The notes beneath the pieces were generated by a model. It was not told the DNA's origin, ran no database searches, and saw only the letters and a program-made list of their open reading frames with translations. Below are positions 34,809 to 43,015 of a stretch of DNA of 64,000 bases, piece by piece. Position numbers and translations under genes: made by a program. The DNA is taken from contig NZ_CP155792.1 in NCBI RefSeq assembly GCF_039729015.1, positions 1,322,001-1,386,000 of the forward strand, in the 5' to 3' direction. The DNA comes from Blastococcus sp. HT6-30. Lineage in GTDB: Bacteria; Actinomycetota; Actinomycetes; Mycobacteriales; Geodermatophilaceae. The number at the start of each line of letters is the position of its first letter. Positions within the stretch are counted from its first letter, which is position 1.

Positions 34809-35531
34809 ATGCCGAGCGCCCCGATGCCCGACGACTGGCAGCGCGCCCTGGTCGTCGCCGCCCACCCCGACGACATCGAGTACGGCCTCGCCGCCGCCGT
34901 CGCCGTGTGGACGGCGGCCGGCAAGGAGGTGCACTACCTGCTGGCCACCCGCGGCGAGGCCGGGATCGCCGGGATGCCGCCGGCCGAGGCGGGCCGGCTG
35001 CGGGAGGCCGAGGAGCGGGCGTCGGCCGCGGTCGTCGGCGTCACCGAGGTCGAGTTCCTCGATCAGCGTGACGGCGTGCTGGTGGCCGGCCCGGAGCTGC
35101 GCCGGGAGCTCGCCGGGGGCATCCGGCGGCACCGCCCGGAACTGGTGGTGACCCTGCACGGCGGGGACGCCTGGACGCCGCCCGGCGTCAGCCCTGTCGC
35201 CTTGAACTCCCCGGACCACCGGGCGCTCACCCGGTCGGTGCTCGACGCGGTCGCCGATGCGGCCAACGAGTGGATCTTCCCGGACCTCGCCGAGGAGCCG
35301 TGGGCCGGCGTGCAGTACGTCGCGGTGCAGCACATGGGCGGCGAGCCACCGCACGCGATGGACGTCAGCGGGGGAGCGGAGGCCGCCGTCGCCTCGCTCA
35401 CCGAGCACCGCCGGTACCTCGAGGCGCTGTCCGACGAGCCGGTCGAGGAGCAGGCCCGGCAGCAGATCGACATGGCGACCCTCACCGAGGACGGCGGCCG
35501 CCGGGTGGGCTTCACGCTCTACTGGGGATGA
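34809..35531 (+). CDS. PIG-L family deacetylase (LmbE-like)
   Basis: This encodes 240 residues from the ATG at 34809. The zinc site motif AHPDD is at residues 18-22 and the further ligand region NSPDHRALT lies near 137-146. This family removes acetyl groups from GlcNAc-type substrates; actinobacterial members include MshB (GlcNAc-inositol deacetylase of mycothiol synthesis) and Mca. This copy is shorter than MshB (about 300), so it is more likely a related LmbE-type enzyme of unknown substrate. It is followed directly by the rnpB promoter. Confidence 0.88.
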   Translation: MPSAPMPDDWQRALVVAAHPDDIEYGLAAAVAVWTAAGKEVHYLLATRGEAGIAGMPPAEAGRLREAEERASAAVVGVTEVEFLDQRDGVLVAGPELRRELAGGIRRHRPELVVTLHGGDAWTPPGVSPVALNSPDHRALTRSVLDAVADAANEWIFPDLAEEPWAGVQYVAVQHMGGEPPHAMDVSGGAEAAVASLTEHRRYLEALSDEPVEEQARQQIDMATLTEDGGRRVGFTLYWG

Positions 35532-35595
35532 CCACCGCCGGCACCGGCGGCGAGTCGGCCGGGGGCGTCCGCGACCGGTGATGCCCGTGGGCGTG

Positions 35596-35623
35596 TTCCT
35601 CGCCCCGGACGCGGCACTAGACT
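35596..35623 (+). promoter_or_regulatory. Promoter of the RNase P RNA gene
   Basis: A clear -10 box TAGACT at 35618-35623 lies 8 bp before the first base-paired nucleotide of the RNA. The -35 region TTCCTC at 35596-35601 is weak, with a 16-bp spacer. Confidence 0.55.
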
Positions 35624-35631
35624 GGCCGGCA

Positions 35632-36044
35632 CGACGGACGAGTCGGCTGGGCGGTCGCGTCGGCGGGGGAGACCCCGTCGCCGAGGAACGTCCGGGCTCC
35701 ACAGGGCAGGGTGGTCGTTAACGGCGACCCGGGGTGACCCGCGGGACAGTGCCACAGAGAACAGACCGCCAGCGGCTCGCCGCTGGTAAGGGTGAAACGG
35801 CGGTGTAAGAGACCACCGCACACCGGGTGACCGGTGTGGCTCGGTAAACCCCACCCGGAGCTAGGTCAAGAAGGTTCGGCGGTCCGCCGCCGTTCCGCGC
35901 AGGCGTTCGAGGGCGGCCCGTCCGAGCCTGCGGGTAGACCGCTGGAGCCTGCCGGCAACGGCAGGCCTAGATGGATGACCGCCCATCGGGAGGCCGCAAG
36001 GCGCCCGTGGACAGAACCCGGCGTACAGGCCGACTCGTCCGTCG
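35632..36044 (+). ncRNA. rnpB: RNase P RNA (class A)
   Basis: About 413 nt. The ends pair over 16 bp (35632-35647 with 36029-36044), forming P1. Universally conserved pieces are in place: GAGGAACGTCCGGGCTCC, then ACAGGGCAGGGTGGT, the GGGACAGTGCCACAGAGAA region, GGTAAGGGTGAAA and, near the end, ACAGAACCCGGCGTACAGGC. This is the catalytic RNA that matures the 5' ends of tRNAs. The protein subunit is not in this window. Confidence 0.97.
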
Positions 36045-36072
36045 CCCCGCCCCCCGCGTCGTCGGCGTCGGC

Positions 36073-36456
36073 TCAGCGCTGGTCGCGGCGCAGGGGATGG
36101 TCGTCGGGGACCTCCACCACGACGATCCGGACGCCGTCCGGATCCTCGATCCACATCTCGATCAGCCCCCATGGCTCGAGCCGGGGCGGCTGCGTGACCG
36201 TCACGCCGGCCGACGTGAGACGGCGGTGTTCGGCGGCGACGTCGCGGACCTGCAGCCACAGCGCGAGCCCCTTCGGGCTGTCCGACGACCGACCGGAGAC
36301 CTCCAGCAGCCCGTTGCCCAGGAAGAAGACGACCCCCGGATGTTCCGAGGGTCCGAACTCGCGATGGACCGCCAGGCCCAGGACGTCGCGGTAGAACGAC
36401 TGCGACCGCTGCGGATCGGACGGTCGCAGCAGGACGCGGCTGCTCAGGATGTCCAT
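36073..36456 (-). CDS. VOC-family (glyoxalase/bleomycin-resistance fold) protein
   Basis: This encodes 127 residues from the ATG at 36456. A pair of beta-alpha-beta-beta-beta units is visible: SSRVLLRPSDPQRSQSFYRDVLGL begins the first (residues 5-28), VVFFLGNGLLEVSG follows, and ALWLQVRDVAAEHRRL begins the second, ending MWIEDPDGVRIVVVEVP. The Glu of DPDG-adjacent strands is the usual metal ligand. Substrate cannot be assigned. It converges on rnpB, 28 bp away. Confidence 0.88.
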   Translation of the reverse strand: MDILSSRVLLRPSDPQRSQSFYRDVLGLAVHREFGPSEHPGVVFFLGNGLLEVSGRSSDSPKGLALWLQVRDVAAEHRRLTSAGVTVTQPPRLEPWGLIEMWIEDPDGVRIVVVEVPDDHPLRRDQR

Positions 36457-36503
36457 GGCGCCATCCTGCCCCGCACCGACCAGCTGGGACGCCACCGCGG
36501 GCC

Positions 36504-36824
36504 TCAGGCGGCGATCGGGTGGTGGTGGCAGCGCCCGCCGGTGGTGGTCCGGGCCCCGCACGGCGCACCGGCCTTGGTCCGGCCGCCGCTCTCTCCGCAG
36601 CGAGCCGGCGACCGCGGCTGCGTGGGTACCGGCCCGGCCAGGACCGGGCGGGCGAAGGGCAGCACGACGGCGTCGTGCCCCGGCGCCCGGGCGGCCGGGG
36701 GAATGCCCGGGGCGGCGGCAGTGATCGCGTTCTCGCGTTGGCCGGCACGACGGCGCAGGGCCGCCGCGGCGGTCAGGCCGGCGGTGAAGGCAGCGATCGC
36801 GGTGGCGGCGTGGCTGGTGCGCAT
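36504..36824 (-). CDS. Small protein with N-terminal hydrophobic segment and C-terminal Cys/His (HGGxSTGP-like) motif
   Basis: This encodes 106 residues from the ATG at 36824. Residues 5-25 are hydrophobic and followed by RRR, like a signal anchor. The C-terminus has GGRTKAGAPCGARTTTGGRC followed by HHH, the spacing TKAGxPC...GGRC.HH seen in small zinc-knuckle motifs common in phage and transposon proteins. An extracytoplasmic or membrane-anchored zinc-binding peptide is possible. No family could be named. Confidence 0.55.
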   Translation of the reverse strand: MRTSHAATAIAAFTAGLTAAAALRRRAGQRENAITAAAPGIPPAARAPGHDAVVLPFARPVLAGPVPTQPRSPARCGESGGRTKAGAPCGARTTTGGRCHHHPIAA

Positions 36825-37190
36825 GCCTGTCTCATCGGCAGTCCGGGAGGCCGGCGGAACGTCCGCCGACCGGTTCGCCGCCGGCGTCGAGCGCTGGCCG
36901 GGTGCCGGTCACCCGGGGTTGGACCACCGGCTGCCGGGCGTCGTCTGCCCCGGCCAGGGTCGGGACCGCCTGAGCCTGCACCGACGAGGGCTGCGGCGCG
37001 TTCCGGCCGCAGTTGTTCCGCTCTGCGCGCACGTCCGGTCACCCTGCGTCCGACGGCACGGTGGGTCCCGGGAAAAGCCGGGCACGGACTCCTGCCGCCC
37101 CTCCCGCTCTGCCTACCGTGCCCCTGTCCGCCGATCGGCGGAACCGGATGGCGTACCGCCGAACCTGCCCCCGCCACCCGGCCACATCGA
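36825..37190. other. Gene-free leader/promoter region upstream of the second riboswitch
   Basis: About 365 bp with no supported gene. It contains a perfect 16-bp palindrome TCCGCCGATCGGCGGA (37127-37142) and a TACCGT box (37114-37119) that could be a -10 element. The palindrome could be an operator or part of an extended riboswitch leader. Confidence 0.45.
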
Positions 37191-37194
37191 GACG

Positions 37195-37315
37195 ACGGGC
37201 AGGCGCGGGGGACCCACTCTCGCAGGACCGGGCCGTCAGGCCCTGGGGTGAAGCCGTGGTCCACGGCCGGGCAGCTCTCGCCCGAACCCGACAGCTAACC
37301 CCGCAGGCGGCGAGA
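37195..37315 (+). promoter_or_regulatory. c-di-AMP riboswitch (ydaO/yuaA class), second copy
   Basis: The leader before the LysM gene has CGCGGGGGACCC (37204-37215), CTGGGGTGAAGCC (37243-37255) and CCCGAACCCGACAGCTAACC (37281-37300) followed by CCGCAGGCGG. These are the conserved core elements of the cyclic di-AMP riboswitch, in the order and spacing also seen at 2548-2672. The gene starts 14 nt after the element, so the switch could act by termination or by hiding the ribosome-binding site. Confidence 0.88.
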
Positions 37316-37328
37316 GGCTCACATCCCC

Positions 37329-38207
37329 ATGCGCAATCGCTCCCAGGGGCGGCACCGTGCCGCCCGCACGTCGGCCGTGGCCGTCGTGGCACGCCCCGCG
37401 GCAGTGCTCGCGGCAGCATCGGCCCTCTCCTTCACCGGCCTGGCTTCCGCCGCGGCCCACACCGGTGAGCACACGGTGCAGCCCGGTGACACGCTGAGCT
37501 CCCTGGCGGCCGCCCACGGCACCTCGTGGCAGACCGTCTACGACGTCAACCGCGCCACCATCGGCGCGAACCCGAACGTCCTGCGCGTCGGGCAGGCGCT
37601 GTCCATCGGCGGCTCCGCACCGGTGGAGGCCGCGCCGAGCACGGCTGCGAGCTCGTACACCGTGCAGGCAGGCGACACGCTGGGCAGGATCGCCGCCCGC
37701 CACGGCATCACCTGGCAGCAGCTGCACGCCCTCAACCTGCAGGTGATCGGTCCGAACGCGAACGTCCTGCGGGTCGGTCAGCGTCTCGCCCTCAGCGGCG
37801 GGGGCGGCCCGGCCGCCGTCGTGAACGCGCCGGTGCCGCGGGCCAGCCGGGCGGAGCGGCCGGCTGCGGCTCCTGCCGCGTACGACGTGTGGGCCCCCCA
37901 CGTGCGACCCGCCGTCCAGGAGGTCGCCGAGCGGTTCGGCATCCCGACGGTCCTCACCCGGCCCGGCCACAGCCCGACGCAGGACCGTGCCGCGGACTTC
38001 ATGGTCTACGACGACCGGGCCGCCGGTGACGCGATCGCCCAGTACGTCATCGACAACGCCGCGCGGTTCGGCGTCGACTACGTGATCTGGCAGCAGCGGA
38101 TCGCCGCCTCGTGGACCGGTTGGGCGTGGCAGGGCATGGCGGACCGGGGATCGCCCACCGCCAACCACATGGACCATCCGCACGTGGCCTTCCGGACCGC
38201 CGGCTGA
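37329..38207 (+). CDS. Secreted protein with two LysM domains and a peptidase-like C-terminal domain
   Basis: This encodes 292 residues from the ATG at 37329. It has an Arg-rich N-terminus, a hydrophobic segment and a cleavage-like site (GLASAAAHT). LysM1 (about 47-93) and LysM2 (about 108-156) bind peptidoglycan; both have the VQPGDTLSSLA or VQAGDTLGRIA signature. The last 100 residues (RPGHSPTQDRAADFMV, NHMDHPHVAF) match the ARB-07466-like C-terminal domain, often a wall-active module related to the M15/VanY shape. The upstream c-di-AMP switch fits a wall-remodelling role. Confidence 0.9.
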   Translation: MRNRSQGRHRAARTSAVAVVARPAAVLAAASALSFTGLASAAAHTGEHTVQPGDTLSSLAAAHGTSWQTVYDVNRATIGANPNVLRVGQALSIGGSAPVEAAPSTAASSYTVQAGDTLGRIAARHGITWQQLHALNLQVIGPNANVLRVGQRLALSGGGGPAAVVNAPVPRASRAERPAAAPAAYDVWAPHVRPAVQEVAERFGIPTVLTRPGHSPTQDRAADFMVYDDRAAGDAIAQYVIDNAARFGVDYVIWQQRIAASWTGWAWQGMADRGSPTANHMDHPHVAFRTAG

Positions 38208-38211
38208 CCAC

Positions 38212-38253
38212 CGGCGAGCGTCTCCTGCCGCCCTCGGCAGGAGACGCTCGCCG
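38212..38253 (+). terminator. 19-bp perfect terminator hairpin after the LysM gene
   Basis: Arms 38212-38230 and 38235-38253 are exactly complementary around the loop CCCT. The hairpin starts 4 nt after the stop, between convergent genes. Confidence 0.8.
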
Positions 38254-38305
38254 TGCCGGTGGCCGCCGGGTCGGGCGCGGGCGCCCGGCCCCGCATGCCG
38301 GTCCG

Positions 38306-39013
38306 TCAGACGGCGACGGCGGTGACGAACGTGCAGATGCCCTCGCCCGAGTCGGCCCGGTGCCGCAGGCCGATGGCCGCCAGCAGCGCCGTCTCCACGC
38401 GGTGGGCCAGGCGCCGGGGGCCCTCGTACCAGGTGCTGCCGCCGGTGGTCACGGTGACGTCGGTGAAGCCGGCCAGCCGGACGTGCTCGACGAGCATCCA
38501 GTCGGGGAGGATCGAGATGTGGCCTGGCTGGTGGTAGTGCTTCGGCCCGAAGATGAACGGCGCCCCCCGGAGGAACATCTTCAGCCGGGAGTGCGGATGG
38601 GTGACGTTCGGCGTGCTGACGAGCAGCCGGTCGCCGGGCCGGAGCAGCGACCGGATCGAGCGGAGCACCTTCCGCGGGTTCTCGACGTGCTCGAGCGTCT
38701 CGACGCACACCACCATGTCGAAGGGGCCGCGGGTCTCCTCCGTCCACACCGGGTCGTCGAGGTCCAGCCGGTGGATCCAGTCGTGCGGCGGGTCGAGGTC
38801 GGTGGGCACGACGTCGAACCCGGCCTCGCGCATCCGGCACGCCAGTGCTCCGCAGCCGGCACCGACCTCGAGGATCCGGCCGCCCTCGGGCAGTGCCTGT
38901 TGCACCAGTTCGACCGCATACTCGTGCACGCCCGGAGCGGCGTGGACGCCGTGCCCCTGGTAGGACCAGATGGCCGCGGTGCGGTGGCTGGAGGAGTGCT
39001 CGTCCACGGTCAC
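38306..39013 (-). CDS. SAM-dependent methyltransferase (class I)
   Basis: This encodes 235 residues from a GTG start. SAM-binding motif I is ILEVGAGCGALACRM (about 47-61), motif II lies near VVPTDLD and motif III near FDMVVCVETLEHVENP, the UbiE/COQ5-like post-motif. It resembles methyltransferases acting on small molecules or on lipid-linked sugars. No partner gene suggests a substrate. It lies 27 bp from the APC permease gene on the same strand, so the two may be cotranscribed. Confidence 0.85.
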   Translation of the reverse strand: MTVDEHSSSHRTAAIWSYQGHGVHAAPGVHEYAVELVQQALPEGGRILEVGAGCGALACRMREAGFDVVPTDLDPPHDWIHRLDLDDPVWTEETRGPFDMVVCVETLEHVENPRKVLRSIRSLLRPGDRLLVSTPNVTHPHSRLKMFLRGAPFIFGPKHYHQPGHISILPDWMLVEHVRLAGFTDVTVTTGGSTWYEGPRRLAHRVETALLAAIGLRHRADSGEGICTFVTAVAV

Positions 39014-39040
39014 GTCCGGAGTCTGACCTACCCGCGGCCG

Positions 39041-40321
39041 TTACGCGCGGTCGTGCGCCGCGGAGCCGGGCCCTGAGCTCCGCAGCCGGACCGCCCGGTA
39101 CAGCACTCCGGCGGCCAGCGTGCCCGTTCCGGCCAGCACCGACGGCCACGGCAGGGTCGCCGCCAGCGCCAGGCACCCGACGACACCGGCCACCTGCACC
39201 GCCCGCGGCCAGCGCCGGTGGCCGGCCGCCTGGGTGAAGGCGGCGACGTTGGCGACGACGTAGTACAGCAGCACGCCGAACGACGAGAACCCGATCACCG
39301 CGCGCAGGTCGACGGTGAGCACCAGCGCGCACACCACCGCGCCCAGCGCCAGCTCCGCGCGGTGCGGCACGCGGTGGCGTGGGTGCACCGTGGCCAGCGC
39401 GCGCGGGAGGTCGCCGGTCCGCGCCATCGCCAGCGACGTCCGGCCCACCCCGGCGACCAGCCCGAGCAGAGCCCCGAGCGCGGCGGCGGAGGCCGCGATC
39501 CGGACGACCGGTGCGGCCCACGCCCAGCTCCCGGCGGCGACGGCGTCGGCGAGCGGGGTGGCCGTTCCGGCGATCCCGGCCGGCCCGAGGACGAGCAGCA
39601 GCGTTCCCGCGACGACGGCGTAGACGGCGACCGCGATGCCCAGCGCCAGCGGGATGGCGCGGGGGATGGTGCGGGCGGGGTCGCGGACCTCCTCGCCCAT
39701 GGTGGCGATGCGGGCGTAGCCGGCGAAGGCGAAGAAGAGCAGCCCGGCCGACTGCAGAAGGCCGTACCAGCCGTCCGGTCCGGCGGTCCAGCCGGTGAGC
39801 CGGGCCGGGTCGGCGGTGCCGTGAGCGAGCGCGGCGAGGACCGCCACGGCGAGCCCGGCCAGCACGACGACGACCAGCACGCGGGTGAGCCCGGCGGTCC
39901 GGGTGACCCCGTGGTAGTTGACCGCCACGAGCGCCACGACGGCGGCGACCGCTCCGGGCCGCTCCCAGGCCTGCGGAACGGCGTACGCGGCGAAGGTCAG
40001 CGCCATGGCCGCGCAGCTGGCGGTCTTGCCCACCACGAACGCCCAGCCGGCCAGGAAGCCCCACCAGGGCCCGAGGCGCTCCCGCCCATAGAGGTAGCTG
40101 CCGCCCGACTCCGGGTACTGCGCGGCCAACTGCGCCGAGGAGGTCGCGTTGCAGTAGGCCACCGCGGCCGCCAGCGCGAGACCGATCAGCAGCCCGGCCC
40201 CGGCCGCCCGGGCAGCAGGCGCGAAGGCCGCGAAGACCCCGGCGCCCATCATCGAGCCCAGCCCGATGACGACGGCGTCCGTGGTGCCCAGCCGGCGGGC
40301 CAACTGCGGCCCGGTGTTCAC
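39041..40321 (-). CDS. APC-superfamily amino acid permease
   Basis: This encodes 426 residues from a GTG start. About 12 hydrophobic segments are present. The first has the APC motif IGLGSMMGAGVFAAFAPA, later segments include AGYARIATMGEEVRDPARTIP (the conserved EE/ARTIPRAI loop) and GFSSFGVLLYYVVANVAAF. It transports amino acids or amines by proton symport or exchange. The substrate is not apparent. It is divergent from the prepilin peptidase gene. Confidence 0.92.
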   Translation of the reverse strand: MNTGPQLARRLGTTDAVVIGLGSMMGAGVFAAFAPAARAAGAGLLIGLALAAAVAYCNATSSAQLAAQYPESGGSYLYGRERLGPWWGFLAGWAFVVGKTASCAAMALTFAAYAVPQAWERPGAVAAVVALVAVNYHGVTRTAGLTRVLVVVVLAGLAVAVLAALAHGTADPARLTGWTAGPDGWYGLLQSAGLLFFAFAGYARIATMGEEVRDPARTIPRAIPLALGIAVAVYAVVAGTLLLVLGPAGIAGTATPLADAVAAGSWAWAAPVVRIAASAAALGALLGLVAGVGRTSLAMARTGDLPRALATVHPRHRVPHRAELALGAVVCALVLTVDLRAVIGFSSFGVLLYYVVANVAAFTQAAGHRRWPRAVQVAGVVGCLALAATLPWPSVLAGTGTLAAGVLYRAVRLRSSGPGSAAHDRA

Positions 40322-40454
40322 CAGGGCCCGTGATCGAGGTGGCGCACGGGGCCACCCTAAGCGGTCGGTCGGTCCGGGGATCCGACGTCGCGCGCCGTTG
40401 CCCGGCGTGACGTCCGGGCCGTGTCATCGTGGCCGCCATGCGAGCTGTGCACCG

Positions 40455-41129
40455 GTGAGCGCCGTCGCCGTCGCCCTGGTGGCGGCCGTCGCCGGAATCC
40501 CGGTCGGCCACCTGGTGAACCGGGCCGCCGGCCGCTTCCCGTGGCCGGCGGAGGTCCGGGTGCGGGAACTGGTCGGCCCCGGACCCGTCGCGGTCCGGCC
40601 CCCGGTGCTCGAGCTCGTCGGCGCGGTCCTGTTCGGCCTGGTGGGCCTGCGCTTCGGCGCGGTGGCCGAGCTGCCGGCCTTCCTCTTCCTGGCCGGTGCC
40701 GGTCTGCTGCTCGCCGTCGTCGATCTGCAGCACCGGCTGCTGCCCAACCGCGTCGTCGTCCCCTCCGTCGTCGTCGGCGTCGCGCTCCTGGTCATCCCGG
40801 CGGCGGTGGAGGGGAACTCGCCCGCGTTGCTGCGCGCGGTCATGGGCTCGGGGGTGCTCTTCGCGGCCTTCCTGGTCCTCGCCCTGATCGCGCCGAGCGG
40901 TCTGGGCATGGGTGACGTCAAGCTCGCCGCGCTGCTCGGCCTCTACCTGGGCTGGCTGGGCTGGACCGCGGTCGTGCTCGGGGGAGCCCTGGGGTTCGTG
41001 GTGCAGGCCCTGGTGGTGCTGCCCCTGCTGGCCGTGCGACGGATCGGACTGCGCAGCGAGCTGCCGTTCGGCCCGGCGATGCTGGCCGGCGCCGCCCTCA
41101 TCGTGCTGTGGAGCACAGTTACCGCCTGA
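40455..41129 (+). CDS. tadV: Type IV prepilin peptidase (A24 family, CpaA/TadV)
   Basis: This encodes 224 residues from the GTG at 40455. The two catalytic Asp residues are Asp90 in VVDLQHRLLPN and Asp154 in the GLGMGDVKL signature, the GxGD membrane aspartyl peptidase. It cleaves the pilin leader just before the hydrophobic segment. The Cys-rich methyltransferase loop of PilD is absent, and only an N-terminal remnant (GHLVNRAAGRFPWP) remains, as expected for TadV-type enzymes. It is the only prepilin peptidase for two tad loci in the window, so it probably processes both pilins. Confidence 0.92.
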   Translation: MSAVAVALVAAVAGIPVGHLVNRAAGRFPWPAEVRVRELVGPGPVAVRPPVLELVGAVLFGLVGLRFGAVAELPAFLFLAGAGLLLAVVDLQHRLLPNRVVVPSVVVGVALLVIPAAVEGNSPALLRAVMGSGVLFAAFLVLALIAPSGLGMGDVKLAALLGLYLGWLGWTAVVLGGALGFVVQALVVLPLLAVRRIGLRSELPFGPAMLAGAALIVLWSTVTA

Positions 41130-41361
41130 CGCTCAAGACCCCCCATCGGTCCGGCCGACGTCCTTCGGTGACGGACGGGCGAGAATTCCCGTCACTCTCG
41201 GTGGCCGTTCCGTGGGCCGCACCCTCGATGGGGGGAGGTCTGTCGTCCGATCCGGCGACAGCCGCTCAAGCCCCGGCCGGGAGGGACCGATGGGTGCCCT
41301 GTTGCCACGAAGCCGGGTCACCCGACCCGGACCCGCTGGCCTCGTCACCCAGGGAGTCCCC

Positions 41362-41565
41362 GTGATCAACCCCTACGTCACCTTCATGACCCTCGTCGCC
41401 GTCGCGCAGAACCGCCTGGAGCGCGAGGAGAAGGGCGCCACCGCCGTCGAGTACGGCCTCATGGTCGGCCTGATCGCCGCCGTGATCATCGCGACCGTCG
41501 TCACGCTGGGCGGTCAGCTGGACGCGCTGTTCGTGAAGATCACCTCCAAGCTCGGCGCCGCCTGA
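41362..41565 (+). CDS. flp: Flp-family type IVb pilin, locus 1
   Basis: This encodes 67 residues from the GTG at 41362. A short leader ends EEKG and cleavage is expected after Gly25, giving a mature pilin starting ATAVEYGLMVGLIAAVI with Glu at +5 (Glu30), the residue conserved in Flp pilins. The hydrophobic helix is followed by a short polar tail. A strong stem-loop follows, and the next gene is tadE. A paralogue (48630-48836) has an almost identical core. Confidence 0.95.
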   Translation: MINPYVTFMTLVAVAQNRLEREEKGATAVEYGLMVGLIAAVIIATVVTLGGQLDALFVKITSKLGAA

Positions 41566-41583
41566 TCGAACTCGGTTCCCTCC

Positions 41584-41634
41584 CTGCCCCCACGGCGCAG
41601 CGGCCGACAACCCGGCCGCTGCACCGTGGGGCAG
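41584..41634 (+). other. Long stem-loop between flp and tadE, locus 1
   Basis: Arms 41584-41605 and 41614-41634 pair over about 21 bp with one bulge and one mismatch (CTGCCCC...CGCAGCGGCC with its complement). The stem starts 19 nt after the pilin stop. It probably protects or partly terminates the pilin message, so pilin is made in excess. Confidence 0.65.
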
Positions 41635-41667
41635 GAGACCCCCCCGTAGGAGAGGCGGTGAGCACGG

Positions 41668-42063
41668 ATGACCAGGCGACTGCGCGACGAACGAGGCGCC
41701 TCGGCGGTGGAGTTCGGGCTCATCGTGCCGCTGCTCATCGTGCTGGTCCTCGGCATCGCCGAGTTCGGGCACGCCTTCCAGGTCCAGGGCACCCTCTCCG
41801 CCGCCGCCCGCGAGGGCGCACGTTCCATGGCCCTGCAGAACGACCAGGCCCTGGCCCGGGCCGCCGTGCTGGACGCCACCTCGACCCTGAACCCCGCCAT
41901 CGCCCCGCACCAGATCGCGATCACGCCGGCTTCCTGCCCGGTGACCGGTGGCAGCAGCACGAACGTCGAGCTGACCATCACCTACCCGATGCCCTTCCTC
42001 ACCGGCTTCTTCGGTGCCGGCGTCAATCTGACCGGACGGGGGGTCATGCGGTGCAACGGCTGA
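41668..42063 (+). CDS. tadE: TadE-like pseudopilin, locus 1
   Basis: This encodes 131 residues from the ATG at 41668. The N-terminus reads DERGASAVEFGLIVPLLIVLVLG: a prepilin-like leader with cleavage before the hydrophobic helix and Glu at +5. The C-terminus is a small extracellular domain ending MRCNG. Pseudopilins such as TadE are processed by the A24 peptidase and support pilus assembly. tadG begins inside its last codons. Confidence 0.9.
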   Translation: MTRRLRDERGASAVEFGLIVPLLIVLVLGIAEFGHAFQVQGTLSAAAREGARSMALQNDQALARAAVLDATSTLNPAIAPHQIAITPASCPVTGGSSTNVELTITYPMPFLTGFFGAGVNLTGRGVMRCNG

Positions 42064-43007
42064 CCCTCCGCCGCCGGCTGCGGCGGCACGAGCACGGCGC
42101 CTCGGCCGTCCTGCTGGCCCTTCTGCTCGTGCCGATGCTGGGCTTCGCCGCGATCGCCGTGGACGTCGGCGCCCTCTACGCCGAGCGCGCCCGGCTCCAG
42201 GTGGCGGCCGACGCCGCAGCGCTGGCCGTGGCCTCCGACTGTGCCCGCGGCAACTGCGGGGACATGCTCGGCACCGCGCAGGGCATGGTGGTCGCCAACG
42301 TGGGGGAGGCGACGGCGGCGCAGCCGGTCCTCTCCAGCAACCCGACGAGCGTCACCGTCACCGGCAGCACCCCCAAGGAGCACTGGTTCGCGCCGGTGAT
42401 CGGCCACGACGCCAGTTCGGTGTCGGCCACGGCCACGGTGGCCTGGGGCGCGCCCGAGCGGGGAACCGCGGTGCTCCCGCTGACCTTCTCGTGGTGCGAG
42501 TTCCTCCAGCAGACCGGCGGCGGTGAACCCTCCGGCGAGATCGTCCGGACCATCCACTTCACCAAGAGCTCCGACACGGTGGAGTGCACCGGGCCGTCGA
42601 ACCTGATCGTCCCCGGGGGGTTCGCCTACCTCGACACGCCGCCGGAGGAGTGCGAGGCGGCCAGCGCCCGCAACGAGCGGTCGTACTCGTCGACCGGCAA
42701 CACCCCGCCGTCGACGTGCACGCCGGCCTACCTGAACTCCTGGGTCGGGCACACCGTGCTGCTCCCGCTGTTCGACTCCTCTGGCGACACGGGCACCAAC
42801 GCCTGGTACCACGTGTTCGCCTACGCCGCCTTCCACATCACCGGGTTCCACTTCGGCGGCCAGTTCACCACCGGCGACAAGCCCTGCACCGGCAACGCCC
42901 GGTGCGTGAGCGGCTACTTCACCGAGCTGGTCGACCTGAACGACGCCTTCTCCTACAGCCCGGACGCCCCGCAGCTCGGGGCCTCGATCCTCCGACTCAT
43001 CCGATAG
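42051..43007 (+). CDS. tadG: TadG-like secreted protein with Cys-rich ectodomain, locus 1
   Basis: This encodes 318 residues. The GTG at 42051 overlaps tadE by 13 bp. The N-terminal helix HEHGASAVLLALLLVPMLGF is a TadE/G-type anchor (PF13400 type). The long ectodomain contains many Cys residues (CARGNC, SWCEF, VECTG, EECEA, STCTP, CTGNARC), suggesting disulfides outside the membrane. TadG-like proteins lie at the base or surface of the Flp pilus. The Cys spacing is largely shared with its paralogue at 49291. Confidence 0.85.
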   Translation: MQRLTLRRRLRRHEHGASAVLLALLLVPMLGFAAIAVDVGALYAERARLQVAADAAALAVASDCARGNCGDMLGTAQGMVVANVGEATAAQPVLSSNPTSVTVTGSTPKEHWFAPVIGHDASSVSATATVAWGAPERGTAVLPLTFSWCEFLQQTGGGEPSGEIVRTIHFTKSSDTVECTGPSNLIVPGGFAYLDTPPEECEAASARNERSYSSTGNTPPSTCTPAYLNSWVGHTVLLPLFDSSGDTGTNAWYHVFAYAAFHITGFHFGGQFTTGDKPCTGNARCVSGYFTELVDLNDAFSYSPDAPQLGASILRLIR

Positions 43008-43015
43008 GGGCCACT

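Noticed and set aside
37236-40733. A 1,165-codon minus-strand frame across the LysM, methyltransferase and permease region
   Set aside because: It runs through several real genes on both strands and has low-complexity Arg/Gly composition, so it is a chance open frame.
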